From Proteocatella sphenisci DSM 23131 (GTDB lineage: Bacteria > Bacillota > Clostridia > Peptostreptococcales > Filifactoraceae), in NCBI RefSeq assembly GCF_000423525.1, contig NZ_AUID01000003.1:104675-168674 (forward strand): DNA of 64,000 bases, in the 5' to 3' direction. Shown here piece by piece: positions 24,985-33,652 of this stretch. Under the pieces are notes generated by a model, which ran no database searches, had not been told where the DNA came from, and saw nothing but the letters and a program-made list of their open reading frames with translations. The stretch's first letter is position 1. Every line of letters starts with the position of its first letter. A program made the position numbers and the translations under genes.

Positions 24985-26970
24985 TTATATTTGGTTGAAT
25001 TCTCTGCCTTCTTTAAGAGTAAACTTTTCAACTTCTTCTTGAAGCATCATTGCCTGTCCTGAAAGCTCCTCACTCGCCGCAGCGCTTTGCTCTGCTGTTG
25101 CCGAGTTAGACTGTACCACAGACGCAATCTGATCAAGGCCTGCATTTATCTGCGTTATAGCTCCTGCCTGATCCGTCGACGCGCTCGTAATCTCACTTAC
25201 AGCCTCAACTACTTTCTCTGCATTTTCAACAACGCTGCCTATGGCTTTTGCTGTCTCTTTTGCAATCAAAGTACCTTCTGAGACTGCTCTCACAGTATCT
25301 TCTATAAGAGTTGTGGTGTTTTTTGCAGCTTCGGCTGATTTTCCAGCAAGGTTTCTCACCTCGTCTGCTACTACTGCAAATCCCTTTCCTGCAGAACCTG
25401 CTCTTGCAGCTTCTACCGCCGCGTTGAGTGCAAGTATATTGGTCTGGAAGGCTATATCTTCTATGACCTTTATTATCTTGTTTATCTCTCCAGATTTTAC
25501 TGAAATATCTTCTATTGCACAGACCATATCGTCCATTTTTGCTGTACTGTATTTAAGTTCTTCTCCCACACTTGATGCTACCTTGTTGGCATCTTGGGAA
25601 TTTTTTGCATTTTGCTGGATCTTGTCTGATATTGCACTTATTGATGCTGCCAGTTCTTCTATTGAGCTTGCCTGCTCTGCTGCTCCTTGAGCAAGTGTCT
25701 GTGATCCTGAAGATACCTGGTCTGCTCCAGCGCTCACCTGGTCTGATGATCTTTGTATAACTGAGAGCGTATCGCTCAGCGACACTGCAATATTTAGTAT
25801 AGATGCTTCAATAGGTGCAAATACTCCAGGGTATTCCAGGTCTCTGTGAAGATCGAAGTATCCTTCTGAAAGTTTTTCGAGCCCTCTTGTTGCATCTTCT
25901 ATAATGGTTTTGGTAGTAGATGACATCAGCCTCATACTGTCGGCAAGATTTCCTATCTCGTCCTCTGACTGGTAGCTGATATCTATGTCATAATCTCCCA
26001 CTGCCATCTTCTGAGCCGCTTCTTCAACTTCTTTGACTGGTCTTACTATGCCGTTTGCCAGCTTTGTGATTATGAATGCTGCTATTAGTAGTGCGGCTAT
26101 TGATATGGCTATGCATATCATAGCCGCATTGTAGCTCAGCTGCATAAATTCGTCCTTCTCGACGTTTACCCCAACTGTCCAGCCAGTTCCCTCTATAGGG
26201 GTGAAAAATACAACCTTGGTTACTCCGCCATATTTGTACTCTCCTTTTGCATTTTCTCCACTTGCTGCCGCTGATTCTATAGCTGCAAGGGCCTTGAGCT
26301 GAGGATCTATATTAGCACTCTTTATAAGATTCTCCTGCTGGGCAACAACTTGCTCATCTTTATGAGCTATAGTTGTTCCTTCTTCGTTAAGTATATAGGC
26401 TCCTCCAGTTTGTCCTACCTGGACTTTTGTGACAATTCCAGAAAGGAATGCTCCATCTAATTTGCAAACCAAAACTCCTGTTATTTCTGTATTGTAAATA
26501 CCGTCTTTCCAAATTGGAGCGGACACAAATACTATTTGTGATCCTGAGTCTATTGAAGGAGAAGATATGTACGTTGTTCCTTTAGATGCCGATTTGAAAA
26601 ACTCTGTGTCTTGAATATTTTCACCTTTAAGAGTCTTTCCACTCAAATCCGATATATCCATGTCCACAAGTTTGTACTTTTCTATTTTACTGTCAATTAT
26701 TTTGATTTTTTCCTCTTTAGATGCGTCCTTACTTGAAAACATTAATATGGTTCCTAGCTCTTCAATAGATCTTTTTGTTGCATTGAGGCGATTTTCTATA
26801 GCCAATGCTGCGGTAGATGAAGTCTCCTCCATAATTTCATACATAACTTTTTCCGTACTTTTGATGCTCATGATACTGAAAAGTGTCGTCACTAAACCTA
26901 GCGAAAGCAGCAATACTACTAGCGTCACAGCCATAATTTTATTTTTAATGCTGTTCATTTTGATCTTCAT
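24985..26970 (-). CDS. Methyl-accepting chemotaxis protein with Cache sensor domain
   Basis: Transmembrane chemoreceptor of 661 residues. The ATG at 26970 follows GGAGGGG by five bases. A first membrane helix near residue 10-30 is followed by a large extracellular dCache-like domain (about 40-285), a second helix, HAMP (about 310-365) and a long cytoplasmic coiled coil. The hairpin tip [20 protein letters not shown] is the conserved CheA/CheW contact, and many Ala/Glu/Gln-rich heptads flank it. It should cluster at the cell pole and signal to CheA. The ligand is unknown; Cache domains often bind amino acids or organic acids. It stands alone. Confidence 0.95.
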   Translation of the reverse strand: MKIKMNSIKNKIMAVTLVVLLLSLGLVTTLFSIMSIKSTEKVMYEIMEETSSTAALAIENRLNATKRSIEELGTILMFSSKDASKEEKIKIIDSKIEKYKLVDMDISDLSGKTLKGENIQDTEFFKSASKGTTYISSPSIDSGSQIVFVSAPIWKDGIYNTEITGVLVCKLDGAFLSGIVTKVQVGQTGGAYILNEEGTTIAHKDEQVVAQQENLIKSANIDPQLKALAAIESAAASGENAKGEYKYGGVTKVVFFTPIEGTGWTVGVNVEKDEFMQLSYNAAMICIAISIAALLIAAFIITKLANGIVRPVKEVEEAAQKMAVGDYDIDISYQSEDEIGNLADSMRLMSSTTKTIIEDATRGLEKLSEGYFDLHRDLEYPGVFAPIEASILNIAVSLSDTLSVIQRSSDQVSAGADQVSSGSQTLAQGAAEQASSIEELAASISAISDKIQQNAKNSQDANKVASSVGEELKYSTAKMDDMVCAIEDISVKSGEINKIIKVIEDIAFQTNILALNAAVEAARAGSAGKGFAVVADEVRNLAGKSAEAAKNTTTLIEDTVRAVSEGTLIAKETAKAIGSVVENAEKVVEAVSEITSASTDQAGAITQINAGLDQIASVVQSNSATAEQSAAASEELSGQAMMLQEEVEKFTLKEGREFNQI

Positions 26971-27121
26971 TTTCCCCTCCAATAATAAAAAAACAATCAA
27001 TGCCTGAGCAAACCCCCAATCTTGACAGGTATTTGCTCTTCATTATAACCCATTGCGATGTATGAATTCAATAGATTAAGCTGAAAATTTTATTTTTTTG
27101 AATAATAAAAAAAATTTGAAA

Positions 27122-27147
27122 AGCGCACCGGATTTTTCCGGTGCGCT
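27122..27147. terminator. Terminator after double-cubane-cluster protein gene
   Basis: AGCGCACCGGA (27122-27132) pairs with TCCGGTGCGCT (27137-27147) around TTTT. On the minus strand it is followed by TTTTCAAATTTTTTTT, a clear U-rich tail. Confidence 0.85.
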
Positions 27148-27172
27148 CCCATATTATAACAAGTGTTTTTTA

Positions 27173-28327
27173 TTAGAGCATTTCTATGAATGCAGTCATC
27201 CTTGTGTTAAGCTGGCCTATATCCGACTGAGAGTAGTCTGTCTCTATACTCATATAAGGTATTTCTTTTTCACCATTTACAAAACGTTTTATACTAAGAG
27301 TCTCTACCGCGTAGGTATGGCATGCCTGAAGTATCACATCTATCACCCCGTCTGCCTGATACTCATCTATCATTCTCCCTAAAAGATCTATCCTGTTTGG
27401 ATTTGGAGTCATGCATGAACATCCAATGCTAAGATATTTCTCAGCAAGAGCATCATATACATCCTCGTTGGTCTCGTCTACCAGCTTGTCTATGGCCTTT
27501 GCTCCCATACAGTTTTCAAAGGCAACTACATATGCTCCATTTTCTTCGATGGCTTTTACAACCTTCTCGGTAACTCCGCCTATTGGGCATCCTGTAACTA
27601 CTATCCTTGGCTTTGGATCTAGTCTTCTGCCTTGTTCATATTCTTTTTTTACTCTCTGAGCCAGTTCATTTACTTCTTTTATAGTATCGTTTTTATCAAA
27701 CTTGAATGTGCTCCCGTACAATACTTTAAGGATATCCATCCCTGTCATAGCAGGTGGATTTAGCTTCCCTATTTCGTACATGTTCTTGAGAGCTTTTCTT
27801 TCATCGTTCTTAAGTTTTATGGCTTTTCTTATATCTTCTTCTTTTATCTCTACATCAAATTTCTTTTCCAGGATTCCCTTTAGCTTTATTATCTCACTTT
27901 TCCAAAGATCAAATCCTTCTTTTGTAGCCTGACTGTTTGGAAGCTCCATCACATGAACGTCCTTGAATTCTCCAAGGTATTCATACATTTTCTTTTTTCC
28001 GTCACATGTAGTCTCTCCAACTACTATGTCCGAGAAGTAAAAAAATGGACACTTGTCAGTCTTGCCAAATCCGTAGCTGGATTTTATAAGCGGACACAGG
28101 TTTTTTGGAAGGTCTGCTTCCGCCTCTTGGATTGTCTCGTCCGATGTGGCACAAAGGGATACCACTGCAGCTCCAAATGCAAGTGGAAGCTCCTGAGGCA
28201 TATATGTACAAAAAGTCCCTACCATAGGCACGTTTTTTTCTTTCAGATTTTTAGCTGCTATAAAGCCGTTTCTCCTGGCCTCTGCAAATTCATCAAATAT
28301 CTGCGGAAGTTCTTTTCTAAGATCCAT
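27173..28327 (-). CDS. Double-cubane-cluster anaerobic reductase (YjiM-like, HgdB/BcrB family)
   Basis: Protein of 384 residues in the 2-hydroxyacyl-CoA dehydratase D/BcrB fold. Its single-subunit length and its divergent activase match the double-cubane-cluster proteins (YjiM and relatives). Characterised members hold a double [4Fe4S] cluster and reduce small molecules such as acetylene at very low potential. Conserved Cys occur in GTFCTYMPQELPLAFGA, in LCPLIKSSYGF, in CPFFYFSDIVVGETTCDGKK and in SIGCSCMTPNPNR. AAGGAG precedes the ATG. The physiological substrate is unknown. Electrons should come from the neighbouring ATP-dependent activase. Confidence 0.85.
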   Translation of the reverse strand: MDLRKELPQIFDEFAEARRNGFIAAKNLKEKNVPMVGTFCTYMPQELPLAFGAAVVSLCATSDETIQEAEADLPKNLCPLIKSSYGFGKTDKCPFFYFSDIVVGETTCDGKKKMYEYLGEFKDVHVMELPNSQATKEGFDLWKSEIIKLKGILEKKFDVEIKEEDIRKAIKLKNDERKALKNMYEIGKLNPPAMTGMDILKVLYGSTFKFDKNDTIKEVNELAQRVKKEYEQGRRLDPKPRIVVTGCPIGGVTEKVVKAIEENGAYVVAFENCMGAKAIDKLVDETNEDVYDALAEKYLSIGCSCMTPNPNRIDLLGRMIDEYQADGVIDVILQACHTYAVETLSIKRFVNGEKEIPYMSIETDYSQSDIGQLNTRMTAFIEML

Positions 28328-28525
28328 TTTACTTCTCCTTTTTTACACAAAATTCAACATAAATATATATCTTCAGTGAACTTTATTTTATCCTAGGCGT
28401 TTGTAAGTGTCTAATCAAAATAAGGCATAGTATCAATAGATAAATATTATATATATATCTTATCTTATTGAGCTTTTTGTGTAGTAATATATAGATAATT
28501 AATACTTGAATTGGAGATGATAATT

Positions 28526-29323
28526 ATGTACACAGTAGGAATAGATATAGGTTCGACATCAGCCAAGATAGTGGCTATGAATTTAAATAAAGAAATCGTA
28601 TACAAGAAAGTGATTCCAACCGGATGGAACTCACTTGAAACAGCGGAGTACATAAAATCAGACCTTGCTGCAAATGCAATAAATAAGGAAAACAGCATAG
28701 TCGTGGCAACTGGCTATGGTAGAATTTCAGTTCCTTATGCGGACAAGATAGTAACTGAAATCACGTGTCACGGTATTGGCGCTGCCCATCTTTTTGATAC
28801 AAAAAATACCACAGTCATAGACATTGGCGGGCAGGACACCAAGATAATAACCATTCAAAATGGAAGCGTAGTAGATTTTATAATGAATGACAAGTGCTCG
28901 GCTGGAACCGGTAGATTTCTTGAAATAATGGCCAACACCCTGGGAATAAAGCTTGATGAAATGTGTGAACTCGCAAGACAAGGCAGCGGAGTCAGCATAA
29001 GTTCCATGTGCACTGTATTTGCAGAATCTGAGGTCATAAGTCTTATAGGGAGTGGATGCCCCAAAAAAGATATTGCATTTGGGGTAGTTGATTCGATAGC
29101 AAACAAGGTTAAATCATTGTCCAGCAAACATAGGAATGCAAATGAGACTGTATATCTTACCGGCGGGCTTTGCGAGAACCAGTATATAATAGAGGTGCTT
29201 GGAGACAAACTTAATTCGAATGTCATAAGCAGTCCTATGGGGAGGTACGCAGGAGCTCTTGGTGCTGCCCTTATGGCAGGTAAAAAAAACAGATATTCAA
29301 AGTCTGGTGAGAATCTCATATAG
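28526..29323 (+). CDS. CoA-dehydratase-type activase (YjiL-like, BadF/BcrA family)
   Basis: ATP-dependent electron activator of 265 residues in the ASKHA fold. The start at 28526 follows GGAG; an upstream in-frame TTG lacks a ribosome site. The phosphate loops GIDIGSTSAK and VIDIGGQDTK are present, as is the [4Fe4S]-ligating pair of Cys (NDKCSAGTG and SSMCTVFAESEV). It hydrolyses ATP to push one low-potential electron into its partner. The partner is the double-cubane-cluster protein gene transcribed away from it across a 200-bp gap; in other bacteria the two are usually head to tail. Confidence 0.92.
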   Translation: MYTVGIDIGSTSAKIVAMNLNKEIVYKKVIPTGWNSLETAEYIKSDLAANAINKENSIVVATGYGRISVPYADKIVTEITCHGIGAAHLFDTKNTTVIDIGGQDTKIITIQNGSVVDFIMNDKCSAGTGRFLEIMANTLGIKLDEMCELARQGSGVSISSMCTVFAESEVISLIGSGCPKKDIAFGVVDSIANKVKSLSSKHRNANETVYLTGGLCENQYIIEVLGDKLNSNVISSPMGRYAGALGAALMAGKKNRYSKSGENLI

Positions 29324-29337
29324 TAATGGATTTTTTA

Positions 29338-29366
29338 TTGACTTATGAATCCTATACTGATATAAT
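29338..29366 (+). promoter_or_regulatory. Sigma-A promoter of SRP RNA
   Basis: TTGACT (29338-29343) and TATAAT (29361-29366) are 17 bases apart, just ahead of the RNA gene. Confidence 0.8.
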
Positions 29367-29372
29367 ATATCT

Positions 29373-29476
29373 TAGCCTAGCAGGCCTTTGCAACAGGAAT
29401 CGGTGAACCGTGTCAGGATCGGAAGATAGCAGCACTAAGTCGACCTCCCTGTGTGCCTAAGCAACCTGCTGGGCTA
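29373..29476 (+). ncRNA. ffs: Bacterial small SRP RNA (4.5S type)
   Basis: The conserved apical domain is present: GGTGAACCGTGTCAGGAT, then the GGAAG tetraloop region, then AGCAGCACTAAG. The ends AGCCTAGCAGG and CCTGCTGGGCT close the long hairpin. Length about 104 nt with no Alu domain marks it as the short bacterial form that pairs with Ffh for membrane targeting. It lies just upstream of dnaX, a common position in Firmicutes. Exact ends are estimated. Confidence 0.95.
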
Positions 29477-29498
29477 TCTATTTTTATAGAAAGGGGAC

Positions 29499-29525
29499 AT
29501 GGCTGACAGTTTTCAGTCATCTTAA
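29499..29525 (+). CDS. Possible eight-codon leader ORF ahead of dnaX
   Basis: AAAGGGG is followed by ATG at 29499 and an eight-codon frame (MADSFQSS) ending at TAA 29523-29525, six bases before the dnaX ATG. dnaX itself has no visible ribosome site. Reinitiation after this tiny frame is therefore a plausible way to start dnaX. This rests only on layout. Confidence 0.35.
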   Translation: MADSFQSS

Positions 29526-29531
29526 AAAATT

Positions 29532-31118
29532 ATGAAGCAAGCTCTATACAGGATTTACAGGCCAAAAAGCTTTGATGAAATCTACGGTCAGGATCAAATA
29601 GTTTCTATACTTAAAAATCAGCTGGAAAACGCCACTCTCAATCACGCATATCTGTTTTGCGGACCAAGGGGTACTGGAAAGACTTCTACTGCCAAAGTTT
29701 TCGCATCTGCTATAAATAATGGTACCGATATTGATACAATAGAACTTGATGCTGCTTCAAACAATTCTGTGGATAACATCAGAGATATAAGAGAAAACCT
29801 TGCTTTTGCCCCAACTTCAGGAAAATATAAGATATACATAATAGACGAGGTGCACATGCTGTCCGCATCTGCATTTAACGCGCTGCTAAAGACCCTGGAA
29901 GAACCTCCTTCGCACGTAATATTTATACTTGCTACAACTGAGCCACAAAAAATTCCTCAGACCGTGCTTTCCAGGTGTCAGAGATTTGACTTTAGAAAGA
30001 TAGAAAAAGATGTCCTGGTTCAAAGACTCTCTCATGTCCTTGCCCAAGAAGGCAAAAGTTTTGAAGCTGAAGCTCTGGATTTTATAGCTTCAAAGAGTGA
30101 AGGTGGCCTCAGAGATGCTCTTAGTATACTTGACAAGGCTCTTTCTTATGGAGATCTTACAACCCATAATCTGCTTCAGGTCCTTGGTCAGATCCACTCA
30201 GACAGTTATTTCACCATGCTCAAAGCTATAATGGACCACAACACTGTTGATGCCATAATGGTACTTGCCAGCATCGAAAAATCAGGTATGGACCCCAGAG
30301 TCTTTGCGCTTGAATTTATAAATTTTTTAAAACAGGTAATACTTGAATTTAATGGCCTTGTCCAGGATAATATAAACGTAGAAAATGCTGTAACTATATG
30401 CACTGACACTATTGCTTCATATATTATAGAGGACTTATCCACAGCCTGTAACAATATGCGATACTCCCCACAACCTCAGGTATTACTGCTGACTGAAATC
30501 GTAAAAATAGCAGGTACAAACTATGATACCATAGGCTCCAATCGACACGTAGACAGTGACATTCGCTCTGAGTTCGCTCTTGTAAATACTGAGATAAGAA
30601 GGCTTGAATCACTTGTGCAAAGCCTTGAAAAACGCATTGAAGAAATATCAAGTAATCCACAGGCTATTGTGGATAAAATAAAAGATGATGTGGAAAAACC
30701 CATTCCCCGTATTTCTGCCAGTACGATCGAGCGAGTTGATATAAGTGATGAGGAAAAATCTCAACTTGAAAGAGTCAATGATGCCATACCTGTACTTTAT
30801 GAAGAACTGAGAGCTCTAAAGCAGGCACAACTCATGGCCCTTCTTCGAGAAGGAAAACCTGAAAGGTTTTTTGATGATAATATATTCTTCTGTTTTGAAG
30901 AAAAAAATATATTTCATAAAAATATGCTTGATACTCAGGATGCCAATAATTCTGTAAGCAAAATCCTCAGTAAACTGCTCAAAAAAAATGTAAGGGTCCA
31001 ATATATACTTTACAGTGAGCTTGCTGGTATAAAATCCAAAAAGGTTTCTAATGACGAAAATTTTATAGATATGCTTTCCGAAGTTTTTCCGGATGTGACC
31101 ATAGATGTTAAACCCTAA
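29532..31118 (+). CDS. dnaX: DNA polymerase III subunit gamma/tau, lacking the zinc module
   Basis: Clamp-loader ATPase of 528 residues. Walker A is GPRGTGKTST near residue 44, Walker B is IIDEVHMLS, the sensor loop is FILATTEPQKIP, and the SRC motif is LSRCQRFDF. In almost all DnaX proteins a four-Cys zinc module lies between the Walker A helix and the DAASN motif. Here SAINNGTDIDTIELDAASNN joins directly and the roughly 20 zinc-module residues are absent, with the frame intact. The C-terminal tau region is shorter than usual. The usual partners ybaB and recR do not follow. No clear ribosome site precedes the ATG at 29532. Confidence 0.95.
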   Translation: MKQALYRIYRPKSFDEIYGQDQIVSILKNQLENATLNHAYLFCGPRGTGKTSTAKVFASAINNGTDIDTIELDAASNNSVDNIRDIRENLAFAPTSGKYKIYIIDEVHMLSASAFNALLKTLEEPPSHVIFILATTEPQKIPQTVLSRCQRFDFRKIEKDVLVQRLSHVLAQEGKSFEAEALDFIASKSEGGLRDALSILDKALSYGDLTTHNLLQVLGQIHSDSYFTMLKAIMDHNTVDAIMVLASIEKSGMDPRVFALEFINFLKQVILEFNGLVQDNINVENAVTICTDTIASYIIEDLSTACNNMRYSPQPQVLLLTEIVKIAGTNYDTIGSNRHVDSDIRSEFALVNTEIRRLESLVQSLEKRIEEISSNPQAIVDKIKDDVEKPIPRISASTIERVDISDEEKSQLERVNDAIPVLYEELRALKQAQLMALLREGKPERFFDDNIFFCFEEKNIFHKNMLDTQDANNSVSKILSKLLKKNVRVQYILYSELAGIKSKKVSNDENFIDMLSEVFPDVTIDVKP

Positions 31119-31153
31119 ATTTTAAAAACTTCAAAAAACTTCAAAAAAAACTA

Positions 31154-31182
31154 TTTACAAATATATAATTATTGATTATAAT
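31154..31182 (+). promoter_or_regulatory. Promoter of candidate small RNA
   Basis: TTTACA (31154-31159) and TATAAT (31177-31182) are exactly 17 bases apart, 36 bases after the dnaX stop, with no ORF behind them. The start should fall near 31189. Confidence 0.7.
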
Positions 31183-31188
31183 GTATGA

Positions 31189-31281
31189 AGAGTGAATGAA
31201 TAAGGGTTCACTCCCCCTAATTATTGAACCTTATTAATACCCCCTTTTTTAAAAATCGAGTTACCCCGCTCGATTTTTTTC
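31189..31281 (+). ncRNA. Candidate C-rich regulatory small RNA with intrinsic terminator
   Basis: A free-standing unit of about 93 nt lies between a consensus promoter and a strong terminator. Hairpin 1 pairs 31199-31210 with 31225-31235 (one bulged G), and its 14-base loop contains CTCCCCCT. A single-stranded linker holds ACCCCCT (31239-31245). The terminator stem AATCGAG/CTCGATT (31254-31275) has the loop TTACCCCG and ends in seven T. All three unpaired segments expose C-runs that could pair with Shine-Dalgarno sequences. That design resembles RsaE, FsrA and LhrC sRNAs of other Firmicutes. No sequence match to a named family is claimed. Confidence 0.6.
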
Positions 31282-31315
31282 TTTTAGACTTTTTTAAAAA
31301 AACTTAATATTCAAT

Positions 31316-31446
31316 TTTCTTATTTAGAGAGATGGAGGGAAATGGCCCTTTGAAGTCTCGGCAACCTTCACCAGTGTGAAAAGGTGCCAAATCCATCAGA
31401 TTTTACTGCTTATTACAGTATGTAAAGATCTGATAGATAAGAGAAG
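31316..31446 (+). ncRNA. SAM-I riboswitch (S-box)
   Basis: The leader carries the S-box core: AGAGAGATGGAGGGA, then GGCCC with TGAAG and CGGCAACC, then AAGGTGCCAAATCC and a closing strand ATAAGAGAAG. TTCTTAT near 31316 can pair with ATAAGAG to form P1. A terminator hairpin follows at 31468-31491, so SAM should cause premature termination. The downstream gene is a putative methionine transporter. Confidence 0.93.
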
Positions 31447-31467
31447 CTATAGATCTGTAATTCTGTG

Positions 31468-31491
31468 CCTTCTCTTTGAGAAGGCTTTTTT
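31468..31491 (+). terminator. Riboswitch expression-platform terminator
   Basis: GCCTTCTC pairs with GAGAAGGC around TTT and is followed by six T. The strand GAGAAGCT upstream could form the competing antiterminator with the aptamer's 3' side. Confidence 0.85.
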
Positions 31492-31511
31492 AATTTCAGG
31501 AGGAAAACAAA

Positions 31512-32834
31512 ATGAAAAATAACAAAATAATTACAAATCAAAAATCCAGTATAGCTGCGCTCCTTCCAATTCTTGTCTTTCTGGCACTTTTTTTTGGAAG
31601 CGGGATAATACTTAAAGATTTTTACAAGATGCCTGCAATAGTAGGTTTTCTGGCTGCACTGTTTGTGGCTTTTATGCAAAACAGAGATCTTAGTTTTAAT
31701 GAAAAACTTTCTGTGATGAGTCGCGGAGCCGGGCATGAAAACATAATGATAATGTCTCTTATATTCCTGCTTGCAGGAGCTTTTTCGGGGTCTGTAAAGG
31801 CTGCTGGCGGAGTAGAGAGTACCGTGAATCTGGGACTTTCTATTCTTCCATCCAACATTGCGGTTGTGGGATTATTTCTTATAGGGTGCTTTATATCTCT
31901 TTCTATGGGAACTTCTATGGGAACTATAGCGGCTCTTGCGCCCATAGCAGTTGGAATAAGCGAAAAGACAGGTTTTGGCATAGAACTTTGCATAGGCGCA
32001 GTGGTATGCGGGGCTATGTTTGGGGACAATCTGTCTATGATATCTGACACTACCATAGCTGCTGTAAGAACTCAGGGCTGCGCCATGAAGGATAAATTCA
32101 GACAGAATTTCTTTATAGTGCTTCCAGCTGCAATAATAACTGCTTTTATACTCTTTATGAGGACTTCTGGCGGGTCATTTGCTATTGAGCAAAATCTCGA
32201 TTACAGCCTCCTTAGAATTTTTCCATATATAATAGTTCTTGCGGGCGCTATTTTTGGCATGAATGTATTTGCACTTCTGGTTATGGGAACGGTTATTTCT
32301 CTTGGTGTGGGAGTTTTTCAAGGCACCTTTGCCTTTAGCGAAATTTTTGGGATTGTTGGGGATGGGGTTTCAGGCATGTTTGAGATTACGGTACTCTCTA
32401 TAATAATAGGTGGAACGGTAGAAATCGTAAAGGAAAACGGGGGAATAAACGCAATACTGAACATTATAAAATCCAAGGTCAACAGCACCAAGGGAGCTGA
32501 ATTTGGAATAGCATTTCTGGCTTCTGCTGTTGATATTTGTACTGCCAACAACACAGTGGCAATCGTAATGGCTGGACCAATAGCTAAGGAAATAAGTGAT
32601 GAGTTTGGGGTTGATCCTAAGAGAAGTGCGTCTATCTTAGACATCTTCACCTCAGTTTTTCAAGGCATCATACCCTATGGAGCTCAATTGCTGACAGCGG
32701 CTTCACTTACTGGTATTACTCCTTTTGATATTATGCCAAACCTCTATTATCCTATCCTTATGGGTGTAAGTGCTATCATCTTTATAGCTATGAGAAAAGA
32801 AGTTAAGGTTGAAAAATCCAAATCGGCTGCATAA
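31512..32834 (+). CDS. metT: NhaC-superfamily transporter, putative methionine transporter MetT
   Basis: Membrane transporter of 440 residues with about eleven helices in the NhaC antiporter superfamily. Family features include SLSMGTSMGTIAALAPIAVG and GAMFGDNLSMISDTTIAAVR, plus a second repeat SAVDICTANNTVAIVMAGPI. AGGAGG precedes the ATG. Regulation by a SAM-I riboswitch matches MetT, an S-box-controlled NhaC-type protein predicted to import methionine, so sodium/proton exchange alone is less likely. The last 132 bases overlap the 3' end of a convergent gene on the other strand. Confidence 0.85.
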   Translation: MKNNKIITNQKSSIAALLPILVFLALFFGSGIILKDFYKMPAIVGFLAALFVAFMQNRDLSFNEKLSVMSRGAGHENIMIMSLIFLLAGAFSGSVKAAGGVESTVNLGLSILPSNIAVVGLFLIGCFISLSMGTSMGTIAALAPIAVGISEKTGFGIELCIGAVVCGAMFGDNLSMISDTTIAAVRTQGCAMKDKFRQNFFIVLPAAIITAFILFMRTSGGSFAIEQNLDYSLLRIFPYIIVLAGAIFGMNVFALLVMGTVISLGVGVFQGTFAFSEIFGIVGDGVSGMFEITVLSIIIGGTVEIVKENGGINAILNIIKSKVNSTKGAEFGIAFLASAVDICTANNTVAIVMAGPIAKEISDEFGVDPKRSASILDIFTSVFQGIIPYGAQLLTAASLTGITPFDIMPNLYYPILMGVSAIIFIAMRKEVKVEKSKSAA

Positions 32835-33620
32835 AAATGCCAGTGAAATAATGATAATGGCCATGTAAAGAAGTGGATAAAATATATTTAAAACAATAAA
32901 GGAGTAAGATGTGCTTCTGTATTGGAGTATTATTAGCCTGAAAAGACTGAGAAGTGCTGCCGATACAGCAAATCTTGCTCCTTTTATATTATGTGAATTG
33001 TTTTTAAAAAAATATTTACCTGCTAGTACAAGTATTATTATTAAGAGAGCTGCCGATGCTTCCATGACCTGGGTCGGATAGACTCTTATTTCCGGGCTTC
33101 CAAAAATAGTTGATATAAGTGCGCTCGCATCCACATCAGACTGCTGCTTTAGAGGAAGGGGAACTGATAATACTGATTTTGTGATTTTACCGTAACAGCA
33201 CCCATTAAGAAAGCATCCCATCTTCATCAAAGAAAAACTCAAGAGAAATGGCACTGTAAGATAGTCAAAAAGCTGAAGATAATCCAGCTTTATTTTTTTT
33301 GACACGAAAATCAAGGCTGCAAAGCTTGCACCTATTCCTCCATAAAGAGAGAAGTAACCGCTTTTCATAATGAAAAGCGGTATCCCTGATTCTGTATATT
33401 TTTTATAGTTTATTACATAATTTAAAACTCTTGCTCCAATAAGAAAGCTTATTGGGATAAGCAAACATATGAGGTAAACAGTCTTTATTCTTATATTCAT
33501 ATTTTTGAGCTGAATGCCTGCCATTACAAGGCCTGATACCATGCTTATGATAATGAAAAGATCATATGTGTGTATGTGTATCTGAGCGTTTCCTAAGCTC
33601 AGGCTTATCTGAGGCAGCAT
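32703..33620 (-). CDS. Lgt-like (prolipoprotein diacylglyceryl transferase family) paralog
   Basis: Seven-helix membrane protein of 305 residues in the Lgt fold. The segments MKSGYFSLYGGIGASFAALI and LMKMGCFLNGCCYGK correspond to the Lgt signatures GGLSFHGG and GRxGNFIN. By that alignment the important His is Tyr, Arg is Lys and Asn is Cys, so ordinary lipoprotein transferase activity is doubtful. The GCFxxGCCYG form marks a distinct subfamily of unknown function. AAAGGAG precedes the ATG. It lies 32 bases after a large lipoprotein gene, probably in one operon. Its 3' end runs 132 bases into metT on the opposite strand; the last 45 residues look like an unstructured tail. Confidence 0.8.
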   Translation of the reverse strand: MLPQISLSLGNAQIHIHTYDLFIIISMVSGLVMAGIQLKNMNIRIKTVYLICLLIPISFLIGARVLNYVINYKKYTESGIPLFIMKSGYFSLYGGIGASFAALIFVSKKIKLDYLQLFDYLTVPFLLSFSLMKMGCFLNGCCYGKITKSVLSVPLPLKQQSDVDASALISTIFGSPEIRVYPTQVMEASAALLIIILVLAGKYFFKNNSHNIKGARFAVSAALLSLFRLIILQYRSTSYSFIVLNIFYPLLYMAIIIISLAFLCSRFGFFNLNFFSHSYKDDSTYTHKDRIIEVWHNIKRSNTSK

Positions 33621-33652
33621 ATTACTCCTTTCAAAAATATCTATGAGATTAT

